From Fistularia commersonii (lineage: Eukaryota > Chordata > Actinopteri > Syngnathiformes > Fistulariidae): a stretch of 64,000 nt of DNA. The notes beneath the pieces are model-generated. The model searched no databases, was not told the DNA's origin, and was given only the letters and a program-made list of their open reading frames with translations. The stretch is from positions 13,304,956-13,368,955 of the forward strand of contig JBBMNZ010000014.1 of the NCBI GenBank assembly GCA_037954325.1, written 5' to 3'. The position numbers were made by a program, and so were the translations under genes. Position 1 is the first letter of the stretch. The number at the start of each line of letters is the position of its first letter. Positions 1 through 12,500 of this stretch are shown piece after piece.

Positions 1-656
1 AAATGATAATTAAAGATAGCAACACTTTTAATGCTGCCAAAGAACTGCATTTTGAGAGTCATGTCATATCTCATGTATATATGTGTATGCTTCTCTGTGT
101 ATGGGAACACTATCCATAGTGCATAATAATGTTATTTAAATGTCTGTAAAAGCTGATGTCCCACTGATTGTTTTATGAACCAGCCCTGCCTACAGATCCA
201 CATGTGAGTCATAGAAACAGTGAGTCAGATGCTGGCTGTGGTTTTGGGTGTAGCTGTGTTCAACCATTTCCCCGAACTCAGACATGTAAGGATCACAGAG
301 TCAAGCGCCACTGATCCGCCTTGGCTGATTCATGTGTTTTACTGCAGGCCAAAGTGAGCCTGGAATTCGCAGCACAGCAAAGAAACTGAAAGTTTCATTT
401 TTCTTCTGAGTAAAGGATACAGCGGATGAAATGGCCTACGGTGTGTTTGAAAAAAATATTGTCTTTGTTCCATTACAAATTATGCTATGCTCTCTTTACA
501 GTTTGTCATTGAATTCACTTTTGGATATTTTCATTAAAATGCTGCAAACGTAATGGATCTTACTGGAAGTCAATCAGTCAACTGCTAACTCCACTTTCCA
601 CTAACATAATGCTTCTTACCTTCAACAAATCAAACAAACACCATTTTGACACGTGT

Positions 657-657
<1 letters not shown>

Positions 658-716
<59 letters not shown>
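658..716. repeat. (CA)n microsatellite
   Basis: About 29 uninterrupted AC copies, ending in GCGC. On the reverse strand it gives an artificial Cys-Val ORF. Confidence 0.98.
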
Positions 717-718
<2 letters not shown>

Positions 719-748
719 GCAATAACTCTTTGTTATGTAATAAGAGCA

Positions 749-1023
749 CATGTTAGATGTTTTGGAGAGAAGGTTAGAGAAGCCAGACTGAGATAGTTTG
801 GTCATGTACACAAAGGAGGGATAGTGAATATATTGGTAGACGGATGCCTGAATTGGAACTGCCAGGCAAGAGATCTCGGGGAAGACCAAAGATTTATGGA
901 CGTAGTGAGAAAGGATATGAAGTTAGTTGGTGTGAGAGGAGTATACAGAGAATCGGGTTAGATGGAAAAAGTTGATTTGCTGTGGCGATCCCTGAAGGGA
1001 AAAGCTGAAAGAGGAAGAAGAAG
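749..1023 (+). mobile_element. 5'-truncated LINE 3' end with target-site duplication
   Basis: The + strand translates to the C-terminal end of a fish LINE reverse transcriptase: FGHV, then RFMDVVRKDMKLVGVR at about 888-943, then a remnant of the CGDP-type tail. The element ends in a (GAAGAA)-type 3' tail. It is flanked by ATGTAATAAGAGCA at 735-748 and ATGTAATAAGAACA at 1024-1037, a 14-bp duplication with one mismatch. That fixes both ends of a truncated target-primed insertion. It resembles the 3' end expected for the RTE-like family seen at 24.9 kb and 59.4-60.2 kb. Confidence 0.8.
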
Positions 1024-1468
1024 ATGTAATAAGAACAATGACACAACTTCACAGCACAATGATTTTTTTAGACTGATGATTTTATTTTTTTGAGAAAGAG
1101 AGTTGCAATCGTAGTCACGTATGTTTTTTTAAAAAATAGAAAAAAAAAAAACATTCTGAAGAACTTTTGAGATTATTTTCTACACAACCCCGGGGTACAT
1201 CTTTTTTATCCTCTAACTAACTGACTTGTGAATGTTCATCTTATTTTCTCTTGTACTGTACATGCTGCAAGCAGTTCTTAAAGTGTAAAGAATGCTTGTA
1301 GGACTACAGTACTTTTCATATGGTAAATGATCCAAATCATAGTTTTTCCCACCTTGTGGCATGTAAGAAGACACTAACAAACCCGATGATTTTAAGAACA
1401 CTGTTGGTTCTATGTTTGTTTGTCTTTGACATTTTAAAATAGGCTGTGTGTCTATGTTTAGCTTTCAG

Positions 1469-1555
1469 AGGATGTTCTTCAACGGATGAGAGGGGTTGCC
1501 AACATCGCTCCTGAACATGTGGCGTCAGCCCCAACAAGTCCTCAGAAAGACCCTG
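1469..1555 (+). CDS. chchd6: chchd6 exon 2 (first exon in window)
   Basis: The acceptor is tttcag at 1463-1468. The exon opens with AG, which completes a codon begun in exon 1; G plus AG gives Glu. The reading then continues DVLQRMRGVANIAPEHVASA and ends in a Ser/Pro-containing stretch. This matches the LSENVxxRMKE segment near the N-terminus of CHCHD3/CHCHD6. The donor is GTATCC at 1556. The exon is 87 nt and both ends are phase 1. The donor lacks G at +5, so the 3' edge is slightly less certain than the reading frame. Confidence 0.85.
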
Positions 1556-3485
1556 GTATCCTTCTCCAACATTTCTTTCAGACTACTTGGAAGGTGCAGC
1601 TTGAGAGGTGTATTTAGATGTTAAGCAGTTTAAATTGATGCAGTCAGGCCTCAATTTAAAATGTAACTAAAAAAGGAAATGTGAGTCAAGCAGTTCAGTC
1701 TTTTAAATATCTGCTGATGTGTGAGTGTACTCATCAAATGATGACTGATCACTGGTATTTTCAGTAATGCCACACTGTGTACAAAGTGTAATTTATAATC
1801 ATTGGACTAGGTTGACACTTGAGTGAGTGTTCCTGAAATTCAACATGTCAATAATGTTATATCCTGTAAATGTCTGCACTGCTATAATGACACTGGGCAC
1901 CAAGAGTTATGCTAACATTAAGAGCAACAGGTCAGACTTGGGGAGTGCAACACAATATAGTCAGAATAGACAAACTTGCAAATCAGTCACTATTGACTGT
2001 TCTTTCAACTGAGGATCATATTTTTCAACTTTTTACCAAAACCCTGAATAAAAGCATTTTTTAGATTGAATTGTTTGATAAAATGTCATTTTAAACTTGT
2101 GTTTGCACCTGGCATGTTACTTCACAAAGTAATTGTATGAACCAACATATTGCATTAGGCCGGGAATTACCACACTCAGGGGTCTTGACTCTCAAACTAT
2201 ATCCTTTAGACCCCTATATTTGGTGAAGTGAGCTAATGATTTGAATAATAACAAAAAATGTATTTCAAACAACTGCTGTATTATTGCATATATCCCTAAT
2301 CACTTCGGCAAATAAACTATTATAGATCTTGTCACGTATACATAATGTGTTATTTTTGAAAATGGTTTCCCAACTCTTTGTTTTCTGTTTTTTCCCACCT
2401 CTTGGGGTCAAGGACTGGGATCCTGAGTTACTTCAACTCTATAGTATGTCATGTTTCACCTATGTTTCTGCTCTTTCATCTGGAGGTGCCTCTCCCAATC
2501 CTGCCTCGAGCCCCAGACACCAGCTGAACCCCCAACAACCGCCCCAGAAGTTTGCCAACAAACCAACCCAGCAGGCAAAGGAAGAACATAGGAGGTTGGT
2601 TTGATTCAATAAATATGGAGGATGACCATAGACCTCTTTTTTAATTTGATGTGCAATCTTGAGAAATGATAACCAGGATATGGGTGATGTGTTTTTTCGC
2701 TGCAATGTTGCATAAATTATACCATTTGATTTTGTTCTGTACAGTAAAGTAATTTGATATCGCTCAGGAATTTCTTAAAGGAGCTCCTTCTACACCAAGA
2801 ATGCTAAAAGCTGCTAGGCAACCTAGCAGAGAATATTCTAATATTTCACTGTGAGAAAAAGAAAAGTTAGACTGTTTGCAGGCTCAAATGGAAGAATGGA
2901 CATGCCTATTAAGTGGTGTGCTTCTTAAGTAACTTTGGAGCCATGAATTATTTGATAGCACTTGGTATTGAATAACAGGGTAGCACAGTGGAGATTTAAT
3001 GGAAGAAAAGAAGTGTAGTATATTTATAAATTTCTCGGAAAATCAATCATCAGCATCCTTTAAAAGAGGTTAAAGTAAGACTTTTATTATGATATGAGAC
3101 TTTTATGGCTCCCTTAATATGAAAGGTGGAATTTAAAGCAGTTTAATCGGTTTAAACCAAAGCAAAGGCAGTGCTATAAAATAAATGTTTACAACAAAGT
3201 AATGGTACATTTTTTTTCTTTTTTATTTTGTTATCACTCAAGGCGATTAAAAGCCTTTTTTATTTTTCACTACCATCTGGGATGGTCTTTGTACCTCTCT
3301 GGTCTGATGTTTGTTATATGGTGCCCTCTTGTGGGATCAAACGTTAAATGCAATTTGACTTGAAGTGCCGTAACCCTTGCAGGTTTGAACGGCACCATAA
3401 CACAGAGAAGGAGGACTCATCAAGAGAGGAGATGATTAAAGCAATGACACACACACACCAGGAGGTTGAGAAGACCAAACAACTG

Positions 3486-3571
<86 letters not shown>

Positions 3572-6500
3572 CACACACAAACACACACACCAGGCATTTC
3601 AACGAGGTCACAGATACATTATACAGCCAGAATATCTGGTGGGACAAGCGGGAAAGCAATAAAAAAACTGTCTTGACCATTCATTGTTTTAAATTGCAAT
3701 TAAAGTTGGTTACAATGCAAACATTTTAACATGTGTACATATTTTACATTGAAATATGTCTCGTCAGTTTTAACGTGGTATGGGTTATGTGAGTCTAACA
3801 GCAGAGGGCAGTAGGGACCTGCAAGCTGAAAAGTAAAAGTAGGCAATATATAAAATTAATTAGAGGTTTACTGCTTCTATTACCACTACTACTATTTCTA
3901 ATACAACTAATAATAACAATTATGATGATGACAATAATAATAATAAATTATCGAAAGTAGATGATATTCATTATAGATGAATATACTGCCCAGCCCTGGT
4001 TAAAACATAACATTTTAAAATTGTATTTTTATAGGACATGGATAACCTGATAAGTCAGGTAACTCTTTCTATTTTCAGAAAAAGCCTGCAGAATTGGCAA
4101 ATCACATTCTTTTGCAAAGTAATCTTGTACTACATAACCCGTTAGGATAAAGACAAGTAGGCTTCGTTGTAGTCAATCGTGATCCCTTATGAATGCCAAT
4201 GCCACCTCATTTTGTCATGTCACGTAAATAGATTATGTGATATGTCCTTCCACAGGGACACAAAGTGTGAATCGGGAAAGCTTTTCCATTTTTCCCACCG
4301 CCTCATTCTGCTCCTTCCTCCAATTACATCCCTGTTCTTTTTTCTGTCAACCTTTTCTGTAGTCTCACTTCTTTCCTTCCTTTAAGTCTTCTCCCCCACC
4401 TCTATCTCCACCTGTCTTTCACTCTTTCTATCCCAACCAATCACCCCCGCCCTTGTGCCCTGGAGACTGTATTATCAGTGCAATAAATTGCTCCCTGACT
4501 TTCCTGGAGCTGGAGATAGAGAGCTGCTTGCTTGGATGTAGTCGGAGGAGAGGGGAGAGCTTGTTTTACGCACCTTGTTTTCACGTGAGTCCCCCCCTCA
4601 ACCTCCCACCTGCCTACCCTGTGTGATAAGACATGCTGTAGTGGCTGTCTTATCTGCACTCCAACACACTCCCACTGCTAACAGAACATTGCTGGAGGGA
4701 CATCGTGAGCCGAATGACCAGTCAGGCAAGACTGGACCTCCTGATGCCTAGGGCTCCTTGTAATTACTATTTTTTGTGCTTTGAATACATATACACATGT
4801 ACACTTGTGTGGACACGCATGTGAGTGTGGGTGTTTGTTTGGTAAGGTGTACATGTGTGGGTATGTGTATCAAATGTGCACTCCTCTTTAAACACAGATT
4901 CTGTTGTTTTCTCGTAGAATCCAAGGCTATGAGGGCTTGTCATCTGAAAGTCCTTATATGATGCAAACACTTGGTATTCTGCAAGACAAGATTGTTGAGA
5001 TTAACTAAGACATAGCCTAAACATCTGTCTCACACGCTGTTCTCATGGCTCCCCACAGGGTCAGGTCTAGGCAGCTGCAGGACAATCCCACAGATAGCTC
5101 GATAAACTATCATAATCGTATCACCAGTGACCTCAAAAGAGACACATTAGGTCAACACTAAGTATAACACAGTTGCAGGGAAACCATAATTAACAGTAGA
5201 AAGAAAATTAAGATAAATATTCCAAAATTATATTTCTTCTTGATACAAAAAGTGCTAAAAATCAAATACATTTTACAAAAAAATAAAACACTAATAATGA
5301 ATTTTGGAGAAAAAAAACGCACCTTGGAACAACCTTTGATAGACAGAGATGTCCAGTATGTGGCATATCACCAGATTGCCCAGCCCTAAATCAGACTTTC
5401 TTCTAGCTTAATTGTGTGAAGTTTATTCTTCTTTACAAGTCATAATCATTTACAATGTTGATGTAGACAAAGTGACTGAACATTTTTAGAAGACTTTGGA
5501 TGAAGAATGAGGAGGAGGTGGGAGTGAAGGAGAAGGTGACTCACATCTCGAGTGGACCGAAGTGCTGAAGAGGAAGAAATCTGTGATGGTAGGAGAGGGA
5601 AATGCAGAATATTTTGGCAAATTATTAGGTGATGAAAGGATGTAAGAAAGGAATGTGATCTGTGGAGCTTCTCAATCATCCAGGTCATGGTGAATTCTTG
5701 TCAAAATCTTCCTGTCTTGGCAACTGGACTCTTCACTTGAAGACGTTTCACCCCGCATCTGACAAACTTCTTAAACTCTAATGACCTATGGGGAGACCTA
5801 TATCACTGCCAAGTTTTTGGGCGGGTCTGTGGTGGCTTGTTATGTACATGGAAGAGTTGATCTGCAGAAAGTAGGTGTAAGGGGAGTTGTTATGCTAACA
5901 AAGGTGTAGTTCATTGGAACAAAAGAGCAATTTAGTGGGATTATCTGGACTGGAATGTGAAAAGGTAAAGCTAAATAAAAGAATAAAAGCTGTTGGATCG
6001 CATGACCTGAGGCTCATGAGGACGTTGCCGTGGGCTGGTTCTGGTGGTGGGTCTTTCCTAGTTGTTTGAAGGGTGCAGATGGGCCTGGTCTGTGCGTGCA
6101 AATCCGTCTTGGTATCGATCCCAGAACGGCATTATACATTTGTGAAAGGTTGTGTCTGAGGACCCCTCCTCTGTTAAGAGATGGTTTTTCTGTTTTGCAA
6201 AGTTGGCTTCTTTGACTCCTACGGACATTGCTGTCTTCAAACAAATAGCCCTTGTCCTTCAGATGTAGGTGGAGTCCTGTCCTGAAGTGGTGGCTCTCCT
6301 GTGTTGGGCCATCCGTTTGTGCAGAGGTAGTTTGGTCTCTCCAATGTAGACATCAAAAGGGTGGTGGGAGTTGAAAAGTAGATACTGGTCAGTGTATGTT
6401 CGTTTCCTGTAAATCTTGATTTCCGGGCTTTTGTCCTGTTGGATGTGAACAAAAGGCCAATAAGGGGAGTTGATCAGTCGATCGTGGTGAGGTCAGCTTC

Positions 6501-9500
6501 TACCTCATTCTTCTTGATCTTGACCCATTTGCCATCTACATACCTGAACCAGTGGGTTGGCAGTGTTCCCCTGAACAAAACCCCTACTCTTGCTCTCAAT
6601 CTTAGTGGTTTCATACAATTTATTTCATTCTAATTTGTTTGACCATACTGGCAAAGTTCTGCAAATCCGGGATATGGTGTGTGGTGTTGTCAACCAAAGG
6701 TGACAATATCTTTGCCACATGTTTTGCGATGTTGTATGTGACAGAGTTGATGCTGCTGACAGTGGGTCTGAGAGGAGCTCCCTCCTTGTGAATCTTTAGG
6801 AGTCGGTCGATGCAAGGCATGGTTTCTCCTGGGTACAGTTGATAATGAAGTGTTTTGTCCATGGCCGTATCTTTTTCTAGATGCGGCCAATGAAGTGACC
6901 ACTTCTTCTTGTATGATTGGTTGGGTCCCATTTCAGGGTTGCATATGTTGTTGTGTCCCTTAGGAGACTGGCCATCTTTGCTTTGTAATCCTTTTTACCC
7001 AGAACCACTTTACATCTCCCTTTGTCGGCTGGGAGGGTGGTGACACTCTCGTCTTTCTTAAGTGAGGAGAGCTCCATCTTCTCTTCAGGTGTCAGATTGG
7101 ACGGGGTTGGTTTGGCACTGGAGAGTGCTGCTGAGACTGAGTTGGATATGCTGAGCTTCTGTATTGGAGATGTGGTTGTTGCGTATTGTTGTTTCCGTTG
7201 ACGTGATTATAATAATTAATAAGGTCTACTGTTGGGTTCCGATCTGGTGTGACTGCAAAATTTAGACCCTTAGATAGGACGCCAATCTCGTCAGGGTTAA
7301 GTTGGCGGTTGGAAAGGTCGTAACCCAGTTCATGTTGTCACTTTTAGTGGTGTTGTCATTGCTGTTCCATGTAAGGGTTGTAATAGAATGAGTTCTGTTT
7401 AGTTTCTTCTGGAGAAAGCAGAATTTTCGTCTCTGTTTTTCCTTGCTAATGTTATGTTAAGCTGTCTGTGCCTTCTCTACAAATTTGTTAACCTCGTTCA
7501 TGACCAAACCAGAAAGGAGTGGCGTTGTTTCTTCCCGTATCTGTGTAAGTTTGATTTCCAGGATGTCTATGATAAAGTATGTCTGTCTTGTCCTTTTTAT
7601 TTAGAAGCTGTCGTTGGGTTCTCTGAAGGATGCATTCTGCTCTGAGTCCCTTAATAGAGGAAAGTAGACATAGGCTTTTTGGGGTGATCATCTGTTGCCT
7701 GCAACAAAGATTGAAGCGCAGATAGTACCTGTTGTCTTCAAGTCTCCTGGCTGTCTTTTCTCTTTTGCGCACAAGTTGATGGGTGGTCGTCCCAACTTGT
7801 GCAGCATCATTCAAGATGGCACTGGAAGATGGCAGCCTGTTGCAGCAGTTCCTATTCTTTTACTCTATCTCTTTATTTTCATGAGTTATTTATTTTCCTT
7901 TTCACTCTTCTTTCGCGAGTGGGACAAAATGCAGTTTCTCCAGTGCACTGTGTTGTTTACCACAGTGCTACCCCTGCCAGTACTGAGAAAAATGATAAAA
8001 TACACCCAGGAGGAAGTTCTCCAAATGAGAACAGGAGCTAGACTCCCTGCAGCGCGCATCCCAGAGGAGCTATGGCGGTACACCCGCCGGGGGAGGAAAG
8101 CCGATGCAAAGGTGAGGGAGCGGATCGAGAGGGACGGGAGATGCAAGTTCTTTCTACCCTCGGTCATCATGGGGAACATGAGGTCACTCGCCAACAAATC
8201 CGACAAACTGGCAGACCTTGTTGACAGCCAGCATGTCTACGGGGAATGTAGCATGCTGTGCTCCACAGAGACCTGGCTACAGGTGGACATACCGGATAGT
8301 GCCATTGATCTGCCCAGCTTCATGCTGAAATGCGCGGACTGGTGAGGGGGGCGGAGTGGCAAGAAGAGAGGAGGAGGGCTTGCCATCTTTGTTAACGGGA
8401 AATGGTGCAACCCTGGTCATAACACCGTGAAAGTCTCTGCATGCACCCCCGATGTGGAGCTCATGGCGGTAGGACTTTGCGCCTACTACCTCCCACGTGA
8501 GTTTTCACACTCCACCCTGGTGCTCGTCTACATTCCACCATCTGCAGCCACAGCCAACGTCGGTGACGTCATCCACCTGGCGATCATGGAACAGCAGACA
8601 TGGCACCCCAATGCTCTCATCCTGATCAGCAGGGACTTCAACCATGCCCCCCTCACTCCCGCTCTCTCCACCTTCACTCAATACGTAGTCTGTGCAATGA
8701 GAGTGAATAAAACCCTGGACCTCCTGTATGCCAACGTGAGGGATGCATAAAACTTTTCCCCTCTCCCCCCTCTGGGCGACTCAGACCATAACCTGGACAG
8801 TGCCTATACACTGGTGGTGAAGCAGTAGGTGGCCAGCATCAGGTTTGTGAAGATTAGGTCCAAAGCCACAGAGGAGGCATTGCAGGAGTGCTAAGATGTC
8901 ACTGACTGGAGCCTTTTGTTCCAATGAATGACACTTCCATTAGCATAAGAACCCTCTTCTGCAGATGAACTTATCCACTTACATAACAAGCCACCATCAT
9001 GTAGACCCGCCCAAAAACATGGCAGTTTTATTCGGAAGCTCCCCATAGGTCATCAGAACTGAAGACGCTTCCCGGATGAGGGGTGAAATGTCTTCAAGTC
9101 CAGTTGCGAAGACAAGAAGAATTTGACAGGAAAGTTTAATGTTTATATGGTTGGTGAAAACCAACCATATAAAGAATTCAGCTGACAAATTACAATACAA
9201 TGCCCATATTAGCAAAAAAAGTCCTGACAATAGGCATTGTATTGCATCACCTAAAAAAAGTGAAAAATGTATATGAAAAAGAAACTAGAAACTTCTAAAA
9301 TCATCAGAAATTTCCCTGACAATAATCAAAATATGAATGGAATAAAGCAACAAAATGCAAATATCAGCCAAAAAAATTTAAAATGAGCAAGAAATTACCC
9401 AAAATTCAAACTAAAAATGACATAAATTGTCAAGAAATGATCTGAATATTGGCAGAAATATGCATAGAAGTCACCAAGAAATTAGTAGACAAATAAAAAT

Positions 9501-12500
9501 GTTTACGCAAAATCATCTGGTAAAGTGATAAGGCTGTTGGACAAGATGAATGCTAAAGTAGAACAAGCAGGATGATGAAGGGGGAATGACAGGATGACAG
9601 ATTCCTGCAGAGGTGGTGCAGGAACAGTGCATCTTCTATTGAAATTAGATCAAAAAGATGAGAGTGAGAGGTAAATGTCATTTGTCAGATATGTCAACAT
9701 GTAATCTGTAACAAGAGAGAGGAACAGAGGAGGAGCTGTATATTCATGTTCTATGATTAAAGAAATAACTGTTTCAGGAAATTGGAAGGAGGTCTGATTG
9801 TTGGGCTCTATAACACAATATCAGAGTGATTTAACTGTAGTTTGTATTTTTTAGATAAAAAATTTATACTTCATTTTATTTTAGATTAAAAGGACAACAT
9901 CTAGACATGAATGATTCTTTGCTAATTTAGTTGACTGTCTAGTTTTTTAGGAATTAAGAGAAATAGATTATTTCCTTTGGGAAATGTACTTGATTTTTAA
10001 ATTCATGGAAAAAAAATAAAATTTTCATTCAGCTGGGACAAATATATGTAAGAAAAATATAAATGTATATATCATGATAAAATAATAAAGTTACAAATAA
10101 TTTTGAAAATGTTCAAGTTAAGACAGTTACACTATTTTTGTATTCATACTTAAGAAGATAACTTTATAGATACCATTTTTGAAAAATTAATATTCTGAAA
10201 TAAATCTTTCCCATATTGCTGAGCTGTAGCTGGAGCGCAGATTGATGATGAAGGTGCATAGGCCCTCATTTATAAATGTGTGGCTGAGCACGCTGAGGAA
10301 TCATTGTGGGGTGTCCGGGTAAAAAAAAACTAAAGTATCCTTGAATGTCGAACGGGTGAATTTTCCAAAGGTGACTAAACGCCTCCTGAGCACAAGGGCG
10401 CTGTGCTGAGTCACATGTATAAGGGAGGCAGACAATGTGTTGCCTCAGCTATGTGGTTGCCTCCTTTCTTTTCCTCCCTTTCACTCCCTCAGTCATTTCC
10501 TCCTGTCTTTTGTCCTTTTCCCAGTGAAGTGCCTCATCACGCCATTCCTTTGGCTCATCATCTTTACAGCCAAGGCCCTTGCCCAGTGTGCTGCGCCCTG
10601 TGAATAGTCTTTGTTAATAGCAAATCTTCTGCAGATTAATTTCAGAATGACGGAATGGAAAGAAAGGAAGCAAGTCGGACTATAGGGCTTTTCTGTATTC
10701 ATAATATATTAAGGGCCTTTCGTGCTGCCTGTTGAATGCAATAAGGGTTAGAAGTTACATTAGCATACGGTAAATTTTGCCTCTGTCCCTGCAGAGCAGT
10801 AAGGAATCCTGTTTTATTAGTTACCCTTTAACTTCCACTTCTGGAGCTTCCTCCAGTGCCAATTGCAATCCATACTTTTGCTAGTCTTTAAAAAACTGAC
10901 GAGAGGAGATGAATCATGTGCCCTGATGGAAAAGAGTAAAAATTGAGGTCCCTGTGTGCAGAAATTTTAGGGTGATACTTAAGCATCAGTATTCAGCTTC
11001 AGGCACTGTAACCACTGTCACCCTACTGCTGCTCAGAAAAATGAACAAATTCCTACACTGCAGGGTGATGAGGAAAAAAAATGGAGTGATACACAGAAAT
11101 CCTTTTAGAGAGATTTTTTTTTTTTCCATTTTGATAGCACTTGTATTCCAATATTGTCCCACAGTACCACTGATCAGACCTCTCAGGCTTGGTATGTATA
11201 TCTATTCCAGGTAGATAATACTCCTGTTTTTTTTTTAATATAGATTACAATATTTAAACTGCTCTTTGTTGTTGGCTCACATACAGAGAGGGTGTATCCA
11301 AATGCTTACTTTTTTGAAGGTACAATACTTGACCACCTTTGGTTCTAACAGGTAGTCTGAAGTCTTCATGAGTGTGTTCAAGGAGGGTTATTAGCAAAGC
11401 ACTGATAAACAAACCTGAAGGTTTGCTCGCTTTCTCTCTATGAGTGAGGTTCAAAGGTGTACCACCAGGAGGAAAACATGTTCAATTTTAACACTCCAAG
11501 ACCAATATTTTTTGTGAAGGAAAGTTTAAAAAAGGGAAAGTGTGATTGATGGAGTACACCGCAATGTTGCACCTGGTGTGGTCACTGGCTGTAGATTGCC
11601 GCAACCATGTCCTAGTACTCTGGCGTCAGAATGAACTTTGCAATTCTGAAGCTATATAATGATTTTACTCATTACTAGTCTCACCCTACCCTCCCTACAT
11701 ATTAGTTATGTAAATAGGGACTCAAGATGGGAAACAACCTAAATTTAATGTTTTTTGTGACTTATAGCAGAGTCAAAGACTTCACACCTCAGACTTACAT
11801 GGTCAGAACCAAGCATTTACATCTGAAATAAGTTTTTAACCAAGCATTTGCATCTGAAATAAGTTTTTCAAGAGATAGGCCTCTGACAGGAATTTACCCA
11901 AAAACAGCTCCTCAAGACCAACATACAAAGTTGCTCAAGCAGGGTCTGCTACACATCTTGAAAAAATTACCGCTGTCTTGTGTTGAGGGTAGCAATGTGT
12001 CACGTTTGAGAGCACGAGCCTCTTCCACATGGCTCCTATTCTGATGTTTTGTACGCACATAAACCAAAATGCTCAAAAACAGACCTCTCTATGCGTTTCC
12101 GTCAATCATCACCTAAATCGTGTTTTCAGTCCTTAAAACAAGATATTTTCAAAAACCAGCTTTGCAGTAAGCTTTGATAAATGGATGTTTCCAGTTTTGT
12201 ATGGCTAAGGAAGACAGACATTTTAGGTCAATTTCTTTTTCTTTTCTGACCATGCCTTGTGTGAGTGCAGCATTGTTTTGCTTGTGACTTCTCAGACTGA
12301 CAGTTTTTGCATTTGAATTGTCAGAATATAAATTTCACCTCCGATCCTTGATGCCTTGTTGTCAGGCTCTGGCTGGTGTTCGTCTCCCAGTCATCTGCCA
12401 ACAGGGAAGGTCAAGACACAGGGAGAGTGTCAAGAAATCTCCTGGGGAAAGGTGTGATAAATAGCAACATTTTGTTTTCCTGTAGTTTCTCTCTTTCCAT

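Larger units (their letters stand above)
1..1468. other. Intron 1 of chchd6 (3' part)
   Basis: No coding exon is recognised. It holds a (CA)n microsatellite at 658-716, a LINE 3' end at 749-1023, and AT-rich unique sequence. I looked for exon 1 (a basic, myristoylated N-terminus running into V..GI-LS) and did not find it. Confidence 0.7.

Noticed and set aside
3420..3729. Open frames on both strands through the (CA)n at 3.5 kb, and similar Cys-Val or Thr-His ORFs at 0.66, 15.0, 24.4, 31.7, 51.0 and 52.98 kb
   Set aside because: Their length comes from stop-free dinucleotide repeats. Only 3383-3485 is coding, as chchd6 exon 4.
7695..8345. Longest open frame in the window (216 codons) as a host gene
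   Set aside because: Its 3' half is the start of an L2-like LINE endonuclease (NMRSLANKSDKLADL, TETWLQVDIPDSAIDLP). Its 5' part overlaps the junction with the Penelope copy.
8950..9130. Hammerhead ribozyme in the Penelope terminal repeat
   Set aside because: Penelope elements are known to carry hammerhead motifs, and the reverse strand has CTGATGA followed by a GGAAGC/GCTTCC pair. I could not place a GAA core and three helices, and copy A reads CTAATGA at the same place.
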